The translations under genes and the position numbers were made by a program. Below, one piece after another: positions 52,999 to 61,503 of a stretch of 64,000 bases of DNA. The notes beneath the pieces were generated by a model. The model was not told the origin of the DNA and searched no databases. It saw only the letters and a program-made list of their open reading frames with translations. How positions within the stretch are numbered: the stretch's first letter is position 1; each line of letters starts with the position of its first letter. The DNA is from Streptomyces sp. NBS 14/10 (GTDB taxonomy: Bacteria > Actinomycetota > Actinomycetes > Streptomycetales > Streptomycetaceae), in NCBI RefSeq assembly GCF_002224125.1, contig NZ_NCSM01000005.1, positions 186,001-250,000 of the forward strand, written 5' to 3'.

Positions 52999-53032
52999 CA
53001 ACAGCCCCAGCAGTAACAGGGTGTGGGGCCGG

Positions 53033-54481
53033 TCAGCCGCGCCGCCACTGCTGGTTGGCGCCACCCGTACAGGTCCACTGCACGATCGCGGCCTTGTCCG
53101 CGGTGGACTCGTCCGCCACGTCCAGACACTTGCCGCTGCTCCGGGAGGTCAGCCGCACATATCCGTCGCCGGTGTCCGTGGCCTGCCACTGCTGGTTCGC
53201 CCCCGCGCCGCAGGCCGACTGGACGACCTTCGCGCCGTCGTCGGCGGAGCCGCCGCTGACGGTCAGACACTGGGAGCTGTGCCGGGCGACCAGCTGGACA
53301 TAGCCGCCGCCGGCGTCCTTGGACCAGAACAGCTGGTTGCCACCGCCGTTGCAGGTGTACTGCACGGCCGCGGTGCCATCGGTCTGCGAGGCCGAGGTGA
53401 TGTCGGCGCATTTGCCGCTGTGCCGGGCCACCAGCGTGCGGTACGGCCCGCCGGAGCCGGTCACGGTGCCCGCCTCGGTGTCGATGGCCAGCTGCGGAAA
53501 CCAGTCCATCGTCATCGTGCGCGAGGTCGGGAAGGACAGCGGCAGCCACACATAGCGGGAGTCGTTGACCTTGCCGCCGAAGGAGTTGCCCCAGCGGTCG
53601 CCCAGATACAGATAGGACGTCGCGCCATCGCCCTGCACCGGCAGCACATACGCGGTCTGGGAGCCGTACGCGGTCGCGTCGCCGATATTCGCCATCTCGG
53701 TCCACGGCCCGGCCAGGTCGGTCGCGGTGGCGTACTTCTGCTGGTTGGGGTTCCAGCCGGTGGCACCGGAGGTCAGCATGAAGTAGACGTTGCCGCGCTT
53801 GAAGAGGGCGGGCGCCTCGCGGTGGCCGCCGGGCCAGGGGTTGGCCACCAGGCTCGCCACTCCCGTGTAGTCGTCGGTCAGCCGGTAGATCTGCAGGTCA
53901 TAGTTCTCCCGGGCCGCCGAGACCATATAGCCGGTGCCGTCGTTGTCCTGGAACAGCGTGATGTCCCGCGACATGTGCTGGCCCAGCGGCCGGAAGCTGC
54001 CCCGCCAGGTGTAGTCGCCGTCGACGGTCGGGGAGGTGGCGACCGCGGCGCGCGCCTCGCCGTAGTCGGTGCCGTTCTCCTTGTGCATCCACATCACGAA
54101 CTGCTTGGTCCGCTGGTTGTAGAGGACCTTGGGCCGCTCGATATTGGCCTTCGCCAGCTCGGGGTCCGTCGCCTGGGTCAGCACGTGTCTGCGGAACTCC
54201 CAGCTCTTGAGGTCCTTCGAGCGGTAGGCGGACACATAGCGGAAGGTGTTGTCCGCGTTACGGTTCTCGCCGAACCAGTAGTAATACGCGCCGACCTTGA
54301 TGGCTCCCCCGCCGTGGGCGTGCACCGGATCGCCCGAGGTGGTGGCAAACTGTGTCCCGTTGAGGACAGTCACGGGGGCGGCCTGCGCGCCGGACGCGCA
54401 CAGCAACGGGGCCAGCAGGGCCGCGCACACGGCGACCACGAGCGTCCAGAGGCGGGGGCGCCTCGTCTTCGGGGCAGGCAT
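53033..54481 (-). CDS. Secreted GH43 enzyme with C-terminal ricin-type domain, exo-beta-1,3-galactanase-like
   Basis: A 482-residue secreted protein: signal peptide (PRLWTLVVAVCAALLAPLLC, cleavage near AQAAP), a GH43 five-bladed propeller (about 40-345) and a CBM13 beta-trefoil (about 350-482) with three QxW-type repeats (GGGNQLFWS, GANQQWQATD, GANQQWRRG) and paired cysteines. The propeller start GGGAIKVGAYYYWFGENR and RDITLFQDNDGTGYM fit subfamily 24, the exo-beta-1,3-galactanases; Streptomyces enzymes of that group often carry CBM13. It would trim the beta-1,3-galactan core of type II arabinogalactan. Its ATG shares one base with the stop of the upstream double-GH43 gene (TGATG). Confidence 0.9.
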   Translation of the reverse strand: MPAPKTRRPRLWTLVVAVCAALLAPLLCASGAQAAPVTVLNGTQFATTSGDPVHAHGGGAIKVGAYYYWFGENRNADNTFRYVSAYRSKDLKSWEFRRHVLTQATDPELAKANIERPKVLYNQRTKQFVMWMHKENGTDYGEARAAVATSPTVDGDYTWRGSFRPLGQHMSRDITLFQDNDGTGYMVSAARENYDLQIYRLTDDYTGVASLVANPWPGGHREAPALFKRGNVYFMLTSGATGWNPNQQKYATATDLAGPWTEMANIGDATAYGSQTAYVLPVQGDGATSYLYLGDRWGNSFGGKVNDSRYVWLPLSFPTSRTMTMDWFPQLAIDTEAGTVTGSGGPYRTLVARHSGKCADITSASQTDGTAAVQYTCNGGGNQLFWSKDAGGGYVQLVARHSSQCLTVSGGSADDGAKVVQSACGAGANQQWQATDTGDGYVRLTSRSSGKCLDVADESTADKAAIVQWTCTGGANQQWRRG

Positions 54482-56379
54482 CACACACTCTCCTTCAGCA
54501 CGGTGAAGTGGCGGGCGAATCCGGAGAGGCCGGGCAGCTCCCTGATCGGGGTCCAGGTCCGGAATCCGTCGAGGCTGTCGCTGTAGTAGTACTTGTGGTC
54601 CGCGTAGCCGTCGAAGTAGATACGCCAGCCGCCGTTGTCCAGATGGACCAGCGCGGGCCCCTCGCGCCAACTGCCCCAGCCCGCCCAGTCGCCGGTGCCG
54701 CGGAAGGTGTACGGCCCGCCCAGGCTGGTGGCCGTCGCGTACTCGATGTACTTCGTCGTCTCCTGCTTGGTGAAGGCGTGGTACTGACCGGCGTAGCGGA
54801 CGACGAAGGTGTCGATGTAGTTGGCGCTGTCCAGGCCGGTGATCGGCTTCGGGGAGGTCCACGAGGACAGCGCGGCGTTGGTGGCGGTGAGCAGATGCGG
54901 CCGGAAAGTCTGGCCGGAGGTGGACGTGGTGTCCAGCGAGACGATGACGTTGATACTGCCGTTGGTGTCCACGAAGAACTCGGGCGCCCAGGTGCGCTCC
55001 AGACCGGCCACCGGGAGGGTGTGGTCGCGTACGAAGGTCCAGTTCACCCGGTCTCGGCTGCGTGCGAAGCCGATGGTGTTCCCGGTCCAGTTGGTGGTGT
55101 AGACGATGTAGTAGTAGCCGTCGGTGTGCTTGATGACGCTGGGGTCGCGGATCAGCTGGGCCGGGGGCGTGTACGCCGGGCCCTTGAGCAGCGTGTAGGC
55201 CAGCGCGTCCGGCGAGTCGTAGACGTACATGTTGGACTCGCTGCTGTTCGTGAACGCGGTCATGGTGTACCGCGATGTCGCCTTCGCCTCGCGTACGGGC
55301 GCGTCGGCCACCGGGATGCCGAAGTCCGGGGTGCCGTCGGCCTTCCAGCGCAGGGTCTGGACGCGGGTGTGGCGGTTGGGGTCGTGCAGCGGATCGCCGG
55401 TGATGTCCTTGTACTGGCGCGCATGGTAGACGAGGACGTCGGTGCGGCCGTCTTCGGCGACGGTGAAGGAGTTGTGCCCCGGACCGTACTGCTTGGTGGT
55501 GTCATTGCTGGTGAAGACCGGCGTCGGGCTCTTGGCCCAGGAGGCGGGGTCCAGCAGGTCGCTGCTCGCGGAGGCGGTCAGCAGCCCCATGCAGTAGTTG
55601 CTGTCGGTGGCGCTGGCGGAGTAGGTCAGGAAGACCTTGTTGTTCCGCTGGAGGACCGAGGGTCCCTCGTTGACCTTGTAGCCGCGGGTCTCCCAGTCGT
55701 ACGTCGGGCGGGAGATCTCCACCTGCGGGCCGGTGACGGTCCATGGGTTGGCCATCCGGGCAAGGTAGATGCTGGAGTTGTTGCCGACGGCCGGGTTGGA
55801 CTGGGCCCAGACGAGATAGCGGTTGCCCCGGTGGACGAAGGTGGAGGCGTCGAGGGAGAAGGAGTCCAGTGGGGTGGTGATCCGGCCCTTCTCGGTCCAG
55901 GTCCCGGTGAACGGGTTGGCGCTCGCGTTCTCCAGCACCCACATCCGGATCTTCCAGACGTCGTTGGCCGGTGCCGAGGCGAAGTAGACATACCACTTGC
56001 CGTCGATGAAGTGGATCTCCGGCGCCCAGATGTGGGCGCCCATGTCGCCGCTGGTGTGCTTCCTCCAGATCACCGACTCGGCGGCGGTGGACAGACCCTG
56101 CAGGGTCTTGGAGCGGCGCAGGATGATGCGGTCGTACTCGGGTGCGGTGGCGGTGAAGTAGTAGTAGCCATCGGTGTGTTTGACGATATGCGGATCGGCC
56201 CGCTGCAGGACCAGCGGATTGCGGTACGGCTCGGCCTTGGCCCCGGCCGGCGCGGCTTTGGCCTGTGCCGCGGACGGGCCCGCGGCGTGGGCCAGGCCGG
56301 GCGCACCCACGACGGCGCCCGCTGCCAGGGCGCCCTTGAGGACCAGCCGGCGGCCGGGTTGTTGTTCACTGCGGCTCAT
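54481..56379 (-). CDS. Tat-exported protein with two GH43-type propellers
   Basis: A 632-residue protein. The Tat signal is QQPGRRLVLKGALAAGAVVG (cleavage near AHAAG). The first GH43 module (about 50-350) has NPLVLQRADPHIVKHTDGYYYFTATAPEYDRI with the catalytic base Asp, GAHIWAPEIHFIDGKWYVYFAS and YKVNEGPSVLQRNNKVFLTYSAS with the acid Glu. The second half (about 380-632) begins with QLIRDPSVIKHTDGYYYIVYTTNW and has GLERTWAPEFFVDTNGSINVIVS, again GH43-like, and WREGPALVHLDNGGWRIYF. It is probably an alpha-L-arabinofuranosidase or arabinanase family enzyme. ATG 56379 follows AGGAGACAGAC. A CGAAACTTTCG element lies 88 bp upstream. Confidence 0.88.
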   Translation of the reverse strand: MSRSEQQPGRRLVLKGALAAGAVVGAPGLAHAAGPSAAQAKAAPAGAKAEPYRNPLVLQRADPHIVKHTDGYYYFTATAPEYDRIILRRSKTLQGLSTAAESVIWRKHTSGDMGAHIWAPEIHFIDGKWYVYFASAPANDVWKIRMWVLENASANPFTGTWTEKGRITTPLDSFSLDASTFVHRGNRYLVWAQSNPAVGNNSSIYLARMANPWTVTGPQVEISRPTYDWETRGYKVNEGPSVLQRNNKVFLTYSASATDSNYCMGLLTASASSDLLDPASWAKSPTPVFTSNDTTKQYGPGHNSFTVAEDGRTDVLVYHARQYKDITGDPLHDPNRHTRVQTLRWKADGTPDFGIPVADAPVREAKATSRYTMTAFTNSSESNMYVYDSPDALAYTLLKGPAYTPPAQLIRDPSVIKHTDGYYYIVYTTNWTGNTIGFARSRDRVNWTFVRDHTLPVAGLERTWAPEFFVDTNGSINVIVSLDTTSTSGQTFRPHLLTATNAALSSWTSPKPITGLDSANYIDTFVVRYAGQYHAFTKQETTKYIEYATATSLGGPYTFRGTGDWAGWGSWREGPALVHLDNGGWRIYFDGYADHKYYYSDSLDGFRTWTPIRELPGLSGFARHFTVLKESV

Positions 56380-56466
56380 GTCTGTCTCCTGATGACGGAC
56401 CACGGTGATCGATTTTGTTCGGAGATTAAGGCTTCTGATGACTTCTGACAGTCCCTGAGGAAGGTG

Positions 56467-56477
56467 CGAAACTTTCG
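56467..56477. promoter_or_regulatory. CGAAACTTTCG element between the GH43 and GH127 genes
   Basis: An 11-mer with palindromic arms CGAAA/TTTCG. The same sequence in reverse complement occurs at 60129-60139, upstream of the LacI gene. I recall an identical CGAAACTTTCG element being described upstream of Streptomyces xylanase genes; this should be checked. It can serve both divergent promoters. Confidence 0.6.
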
Positions 56478-56522
56478 AAAACGCCGCGGGGCCCGGGGCG
56501 TTCATCAGTAGAGACGGAAGCC

Positions 56523-56562
56523 TTGTCGCGGAGCACAGGCTTACCTAAGCTCGCCGCGACAA
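56523..56562 (+). promoter_or_regulatory. Nested hairpins upstream of GH127
   Basis: Outer arms TTGTCGCGG (56523-56531) and CCGCGACAA (56554-56562) are a perfect 9-bp inverted repeat. Inside, GCTTA-CC-TAAGC (56539-56550) is a second perfect stem. The element ends 40 bp before ATG 56603, so it could be an mRNA leader structure or a two-site operator. Confidence 0.5.
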
Positions 56563-56602
56563 CCGGTTTCCATGTCTGTGACCAGGAAGAAGTGGTAGGC
56601 GG

Positions 56603-58603
56603 ATGACCGCAGGACCGATCCGACTCTCCATGGGTGCGCACACCGCACTGCGCCCGGCCACCACGGCCCGTATCACCGGCGGCTTCTGGGCCGCCAGGCG
56701 CCGCACCAACGCCGAGGTGAGCATCGCGCAGGGGCCGCACCGGCTCGAGGAGGCGGGCAACTTGGGCAATCTGCGGGCGGCCGCCGCGGCGAAGGCGCCG
56801 GGGTTCAGCGGCGACTTCCAGTTCCAGGACTCGGATGTGCACAAATGGCTGGAGGCCGCGTCCTGGCAGCTGGCTGAAGGAGCTGAGGTGCCGGCTGGAG
56901 GTACCGGGGCAGCCGGGGCGGCCGCCGGGGAACTGGCCCGGCATGTCGGCCGGTTGACCGAACTCGTGGCCGCCGCGCAGGACACCGACGGCTACCTCCA
57001 GACGTACTACCAGGTCAGGCCGGGTGCCCAGCGGTGGACCGAGTTGCACTGGGGTCATGAGCTCTACTGCGCGGGCCATCTCATCCAGGCCGCGATCGCG
57101 CACCACCGGGCTATGGGAGGCGATGAACTCCTCGGCGTGGCGGTGCGGTTCGCCGACCACATCGACGCCACCTTCGGCCCCGGCAAGCCGGTGGACGCCG
57201 TATGCGGACACCCGGAGATCGAGACGGCGCTGGTCGAGCTGTACCGGGAGACGGACGAGCGGCGCTATCTCGACCTCGCCCGCTACTTCGTGGACCGGCG
57301 CGGAGCGGGCACCCTCGGCGACGGCGCCGTGGACCGGGAGGCCGACCGCCGCCCCGGCGCACCCTACTGGCAGGACCACGCCCCGGTGCGGGACGCGGCC
57401 GGGGTCACCGGGCACGCCGTACGCCAGCTGTACCTGCTCGCCGGGGCCGCCGACCTGGCGGCCGAGACCGGCGACCCCGGGCTGCGGGAGGCGCTGGTGC
57501 GGCTGTGGGAGGACACGGCCGCCACCAAGACCTATCTGACCGGTGGGGTCGGCTCCCGGCACGACCTGGAGGCGTTCGGCGACGCGTACGAACTGCCGCC
57601 GGACCGGGCGTACGCCGAGACGTGCGCGGCCATCGCCTCGATCCAGTTCGGCTGGCGCATGGCGCTGCTGACGGGCGAGGCCCGCTACAGCGACCTGGTC
57701 GAACGGACCTTGTACAACGGCTTCCTGTCGGGCGTCTCGCTGGACGGGAACCGCTGGCTGTACGTCAACCCGCTCCAGGTCCGCGAGGACTACGCCGGTC
57801 CGCACGGCGACCAGGGGGCGCGCCGCACGGAGTGGTTCCGCTGCGCCTGCTGCCCGCCGAACGTGATGCGGCTACTGGCCTCGCTGCCGCACTACGTGGC
57901 CAGCGGCGACGCGGACGGCCTGCAGCTGCACCAGTACGCGTCGGGGTCGTACGCGGCGGGCGGCGGGGCGGTGCGGGTAGGCACCGGCTACCCCTGGGAG
58001 GGCCGGATCGCGGTCGTCGTGGACGAGGTCCCCGGCGACGGGGACTGGACCCTCTCGCTGCGCATCCCGCACTGGGCGGACGAGTACGGGGCGACGGTCA
58101 ACGGCGAGGCCGTGGCCGGGCGGGCCGAGGGCGGCTGGCTGCGGCTGCGGCGCCGCTGGCGGCCGGGCGAGACGGTGGTGCTCGAGCTGCCACTGCACCC
58201 CCGGCTCACCCGGCCCGACCCCCGGGTGGACGCGGTGCGCGGCTGCGTCGCGATCGAGCGCGGGCCGCTGGTGTACTGCCTGGAGGCGCCGGACCAGCCG
58301 GCCGATCTCAGGCTCGACCGCGTCCAGCTCGACCCCGGGGCGGCGCTGCACGCCACGCACCGGCCGGAACTGCTCGGCGGGGTCACCGCGATCACGGCCG
58401 GGGCGCTGCGCTCCCAGGTCCGGCCCGAGGGCTGGTGGCCGTACGCCGATGCCGACGGCGGCGCACCCGGAACCCCCGGAGCACCCGGCGCGCTCGGAGC
58501 ACCGCATGCCCCCGCCGCCGAGCCGGTCCGGGTGACGGCGATCCCCTACTACGCGTGGGCGAACCGGGAGGCGGGGGCGATGCGGGTGTGGATTCCGGTG
58601 TAA
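56603..58603 (+). CDS. GH127 beta-L-arabinofuranosidase
   Basis: A 666-residue cytoplasmic enzyme of the HypBA1 type (no signal peptide), removing beta-linked L-arabinofuranose. The (alpha/alpha)6 barrel carries the catalytic metal-site residues known from HypBA1 (Glu338, Cys340, Cys417, Cys418): Glu and Cys in RAYAETCAAI and the Cys pair, including the nucleophile, in WFRCACCPPNVMR. N-terminal TTARITGGFWAARR and GDFQFQDSDVHKWLEAA are family features. It is divergent from the GH43 genes and probably co-regulated. The stop codon lies inside a GTAAGCGCTTGC palindrome. Confidence 0.94.
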   Translation: MTAGPIRLSMGAHTALRPATTARITGGFWAARRRTNAEVSIAQGPHRLEEAGNLGNLRAAAAAKAPGFSGDFQFQDSDVHKWLEAASWQLAEGAEVPAGGTGAAGAAAGELARHVGRLTELVAAAQDTDGYLQTYYQVRPGAQRWTELHWGHELYCAGHLIQAAIAHHRAMGGDELLGVAVRFADHIDATFGPGKPVDAVCGHPEIETALVELYRETDERRYLDLARYFVDRRGAGTLGDGAVDREADRRPGAPYWQDHAPVRDAAGVTGHAVRQLYLLAGAADLAAETGDPGLREALVRLWEDTAATKTYLTGGVGSRHDLEAFGDAYELPPDRAYAETCAAIASIQFGWRMALLTGEARYSDLVERTLYNGFLSGVSLDGNRWLYVNPLQVREDYAGPHGDQGARRTEWFRCACCPPNVMRLLASLPHYVASGDADGLQLHQYASGSYAAGGGAVRVGTGYPWEGRIAVVVDEVPGDGDWTLSLRIPHWADEYGATVNGEAVAGRAEGGWLRLRRRWRPGETVVLELPLHPRLTRPDPRVDAVRGCVAIERGPLVYCLEAPDQPADLRLDRVQLDPGAALHATHRPELLGGVTAITAGALRSQVRPEGWWPYADADGGAPGTPGAPGALGAPHAPAAEPVRVTAIPYYAWANREAGAMRVWIPV

Positions 58604-58611
58604 GCGCTTGC
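58600..58611. promoter_or_regulatory. AAGCGCTT palindrome overlapping the GH127 stop
   Basis: GTAAGCGCTTGC has the AAGCGCTT core seen at 48852 and 61410. The TAA stop is part of it. As an operator it would serve a downstream transcript starting after it, such as the small protein gene at 58733. Confidence 0.45.
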
Positions 58612-58732
58612 GCGATCCTCTCGTGCGGTATGCCTGCGCACCTCGCTGTGGAACTCGCCGGGTGGTCCGGACGTTGGGCGCTTGAGGAACACGGTTGTGT
58701 GCCCGAGGGCACCGGCGAACGGGAGGTGTCCC

Positions 58733-58987
58733 TTGAGCACCGGCTCCACGGACCGGGGAGCGGACCCCGACGAGCCCAGCGAGCCCGGCAAGTCCGGCGA
58801 CTGGGACGACGTGGTCCTGGACCAGGACTTCATACGCGGCGCGGAGGTGTCCGAGCCCACCGCGCGCACCCGGATGCTGACCGCGCGCTGGCGGCGCGGC
58901 GTGCCCGAGCCGCAGCCGTGGCGCGCGGATGAGCCGCCGGCGGGCTGGTTCTGGAGCAAGCGCCGCAGGCGGCGACGGCGGCGTTAG
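58733..58987 (+). CDS. Small conserved hypothetical protein with poly-arginine tail
   Basis: An 84-residue protein starting at TTG 58733, supported by GGGAGG 6 bp upstream. The N-terminal half is acidic (DRGADPDEPSEPGKSGDWDD), the middle reads VVLDQDFIRGAEVSEPTARTRMLTARWRRG, and the end is WFWSKRRRRRRRR. I believe similar small proteins occur widely in Streptomyces without known function. The 3' end lies in a 15-bp direct repeat that includes the stop codon. Confidence 0.6.
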   Translation: MSTGSTDRGADPDEPSEPGKSGDWDDVVLDQDFIRGAEVSEPTARTRMLTARWRRGVPEPQPWRADEPPAGWFWSKRRRRRRRR

Positions 58988-59038
58988 GGCCGCGTCGGGG
59001 CCCAGGGCCGGGGCCGCTCCGCACGACGGCGGCGTTAG
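58973..59038. repeat. 15-bp direct repeat at the 3' end of the small gene
   Basis: CGACGGCGGCGTTAG occurs at 58973-58987 and 59024-59038, each ending in a TAG. A partial third copy lies near 59077. The region 58988-59222 has no gene that I can support. Confidence 0.7.
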
Positions 59039-59222
59039 CGGGGGCGCGGTCGCGATCGCGGCGTCTTCCGGCAGGCGACGGCGGCGTATTTCCCAGCGGG
59101 CAACGGCGGCAACGTTTCGGTGAGCGGCGGCGACCAACCGTCGCGGGCGGCCACGCACCCGTACCGCCCCTCCACGGGGGCGTGCCGTCTGCTTCCACTT
59201 CCCGACCCGGAAGCGAGCCGCC

Positions 59223-60071
59223 ATGCCACTGTTAAGAAGACTCCGAATGCTCCTGGTCGCCGTGGCGGCCGGGGCACTGTCCGTCATCGGCTTCTCCGCA
59301 CCCGCGGGGGCCGCCACCTCGGCGCCCGCCGACACCTGGAATCCGCCGAGCAACCTCGTCCGGCCGCTGGACGAGGTCTGGAAGCATGTCGAGTCCACCT
59401 ACCCGGACCTCTACGGCTTCAAGAACTACGGCTGGGACCAGCTGATGGCCAACAAGGGCAGCCTCAACTACTGCGTGCGCTGGGAATCCGACCAGCCCGT
59501 CAGCGCCGCGCTGCGCGACCAGATCCACACCGCCCTCAAGCGGCAGTCCAAGAAGTGGATCGACTCCGTCGCGGGCTTCGACGGCTTCCCGTACAACGAC
59601 GTCCCGGTCAAGATCGTCGGCTGGGCCGTCAAGAACCGCTCGACCCTCCAGTGGACCGACAACTCGGTGGACATCTACACCGGGCTGGAGAGCGAAGGCG
59701 CGCCGCAGTGCTCCCCCGACTGCGGTCGCTTCTTCCACCAGGACGGCAACTACTCCAAGTGTCCCGGCGGCGCGGCGCGCCACTACGACCAGTCGCTCTG
59801 GCTCACCAAGGGCTTCGGCGGCGGCGCGGGCGGCGACTGGGGCCAGCGCATCGGCAGTGAGTACATGGTCGGCGCGGTGAACCAGGACAACATCCATATC
59901 CTGCTGCACGAGATCGGCCACACCTACGGTCTGGACGACTTCTACGACTGGACCCCGACCGGTGTCGGCGGCTTCCTGATGCAGGCGGGAACGGCGGATC
60001 ACATCACCGAGTTCGACAAGTGGATGTACCGCGACTTCTGGCGCCACCTCAAGAGCCGCTACGGCTTGTAG
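59223..60071 (+). CDS. Secreted metzincin-like zinc protein
   Basis: A 282-residue protein with signal peptide (LRRLRMLLVAVAAGALSVIG, cleavage near AGAATS). The zinc motif is HEIGHTYGLDDFYDW (about residues 226-240): HExxHxxGxxD, where Asp replaces the third His of most metzincins, as in snapalysin-type proteases. Paired cysteines (NYCVRW, PQCSPDCGRF, SKCPGG) suggest disulfides. The gene ends with a strong terminator. Within an arabinogalactan locus it might cut arabinogalactan protein backbones or cell-wall proteins; that is speculation. Confidence 0.8.
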   Translation: MPLLRRLRMLLVAVAAGALSVIGFSAPAGAATSAPADTWNPPSNLVRPLDEVWKHVESTYPDLYGFKNYGWDQLMANKGSLNYCVRWESDQPVSAALRDQIHTALKRQSKKWIDSVAGFDGFPYNDVPVKIVGWAVKNRSTLQWTDNSVDIYTGLESEGAPQCSPDCGRFFHQDGNYSKCPGGAARHYDQSLWLTKGFGGGAGGDWGQRIGSEYMVGAVNQDNIHILLHEIGHTYGLDDFYDWTPTGVGGFLMQAGTADHITEFDKWMYRDFWRHLKSRYGL

Positions 60072-60084
60072 ACACCCGCACCGC

Positions 60085-60128
60085 GGCCCCGTACGCCCCC
60101 CAGCGTACGGGGCCTGCTTGCGGTTTTT
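60085..60128 (+). terminator. Intrinsic terminator after the metzincin-like gene
   Basis: A perfect 12-bp stem (60085-60096 with 60103-60114) with loop CCCCCA is followed by GC bases and a five-T run (60124-60128), 13 bp downstream of the stop codon. Confidence 0.9.
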
Positions 60129-60139
60129 CGAAAGTTTCG
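60129..60139. promoter_or_regulatory. CGAAAGTTTCG element upstream of the second LacI gene
   Basis: Exact reverse complement of the element at 56467-56477. It lies 162 bp before the LacI start. Confidence 0.6.
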
Positions 60140-60260
60140 GTCCGATATTAACCAGATGTCGCATCCTCAATTCCGGGGGGTTCCCCGCCGACTTGGGGCC
60201 CCTTAATGTAGGAACCGGTTGCTATCCGGTCAACGCTTCGAGCGGGCGAGTTCCCGTATT

Positions 60261-60271
60261 CGAAATTTTCG
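60261..60271. promoter_or_regulatory. CGAAATTTTCG element close to the LacI start
   Basis: Same CGAAANTTTCG pattern with T in the centre; 30 bp before ATG 60302, a position for autorepression. Confidence 0.6.
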
Positions 60272-60301
60272 CCAACCGGCGGGTACGGAAGGGGATTCTC
60301 G

Positions 60302-61345
60302 ATGGCGCGATCCTCGGGGTCGACGGGGCCCACCCTGGCGGTCATCGCCCGTGAGGCGGGGGTGTCGGTGCCGACCGCCTCGAAGGTGGTCAATGGCCGG
60401 GAGGATGTCGCCCCGGACACCCGGCGCCGGGTCACCGAGGTGCTGGACCGCCTGGGATATGTCCGCCGGCCCCGCTTCGAGGCGTCCAAGCCGCCGGCCC
60501 TGATCGACCTGGTGGTGCACTCACTGGACACCGCGTGGTCGGGCGCGGTGCTGCACGGTGTGGAGCAGGCCGCACACGACGCGGGTCTTGACGTGGTGGT
60601 CTCGGCCGGGCTCACCCGCACCCGCGGCGGCCGCCCCGAGCGGGGCTGGCTGGACAAGCTCTGCGCCCGCGGGAGTTCCGGGGTGCTGTTCAACCTCGCC
60701 GAGCTGACGCCCACCCAGTACGCCTGGCTGGACGAGCACCGCATCCCGTTTGTGATGATCGACCCCGTGCTGGAACCGCCGCCCGGTGTGCCGTCCGTCG
60801 GCGCCGCCAACTGGCAGGGCGGGGTGAGCGCGGCGGAGCACCTGATCGGCCTCGGGCACCGGCGGATCGCGGTGATCGGCGGCTATCGGCGCAAGCAGTG
60901 CAGCAGCGCCCGGGTCGCCGGGTACCGCTCGGCGATGGCGGCGGCCGGGCTGCGCGTCCCGCCGGACTATGTGCGGTACGGCAACTTCGATGAAACCGTT
61001 TCCTATCAGCGGATGTGTGAGCTCCTGGAACTGCCCGAGCCGCCCACCGCCGTCTTCACCTGCTCCGACCAGATGGCGCTCGGCGTGTACCAGGCACTGG
61101 CGGAGCGGGGGCTGCGGGTCCCGGACGACTTCAGCGTGGTGGGCTTCGACGACCTCCCGCAGGCCCGCTGGGTCACGCCCGCGCTCACCACGGTCCGTCA
61201 GCCGCTGTCCGAGATGGCGGCGACGGCGCTGCGCAGTCTGCTGCGGCTGATGTCGGGCGAGGTGCCCGAGGGCACTCGGACGGAGCTGTCCACCCGGCTC
61301 GTGCTCCGCTCCAGCACCGCTCCCCCGCCCGGCCCTCTCTCTTGA
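60302..61345 (+). CDS. LacI-family regulator, probable regulator of arabinogalactan genes
   Basis: A 347-residue regulator. The DNA-binding head reads [35 protein letters not shown]; the effector domain includes [75 protein letters not shown]. It resembles the Streptomyces regulators of xylan/arabinan genes by its VVNGREDV hinge region. Two CGAAANTTTCG sites precede it and a third lies in the GH43/GH127 promoter, which suggests it represses itself and those genes. Effector probably arabinose- or galactose-derived. Confidence 0.91.
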   Translation: MARSSGSTGPTLAVIAREAGVSVPTASKVVNGREDVAPDTRRRVTEVLDRLGYVRRPRFEASKPPALIDLVVHSLDTAWSGAVLHGVEQAAHDAGLDVVVSAGLTRTRGGRPERGWLDKLCARGSSGVLFNLAELTPTQYAWLDEHRIPFVMIDPVLEPPPGVPSVGAANWQGGVSAAEHLIGLGHRRIAVIGGYRRKQCSSARVAGYRSAMAAAGLRVPPDYVRYGNFDETVSYQRMCELLELPEPPTAVFTCSDQMALGVYQALAERGLRVPDDFSVVGFDDLPQARWVTPALTTVRQPLSEMAATALRSLLRLMSGEVPEGTRTELSTRLVLRSSTAPPPGPLS

Positions 61346-61409
61346 CCGAGAACTCGAACACTGATCGGATATCCGGACGATCATGTATGGCGAGAAGCGC
61401 TGTCGCTAT

Positions 61410-61423
61410 GGTAAGCGCTTGCC
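61410..61423. promoter_or_regulatory. AAGCGCTT operator-like site before the CE7 esterase gene
   Basis: GGTAAGCGCTTGCC is palindromic except for one pair and has a central CG. It lies 80 bp before GTG 61504. The core is shared with sites at 48852 and 58600. Confidence 0.55.
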
Positions 61424-61503
61424 ACCCCCGAACCGCTCGTCCCGACCCACCCGCGCCGACCCACCCGCACCGTCGCACCACTCACCCGGGAGGTACCCCC
61501 GCC

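Noticed and set aside
56536..56552. Possible iron-box half-site (TTACCTAAGC)
   Set aside because: Only half of the actinobacterial DmdR/IdeR 19-mer is present and no iron-related gene is near. The hairpin explanation is simpler.
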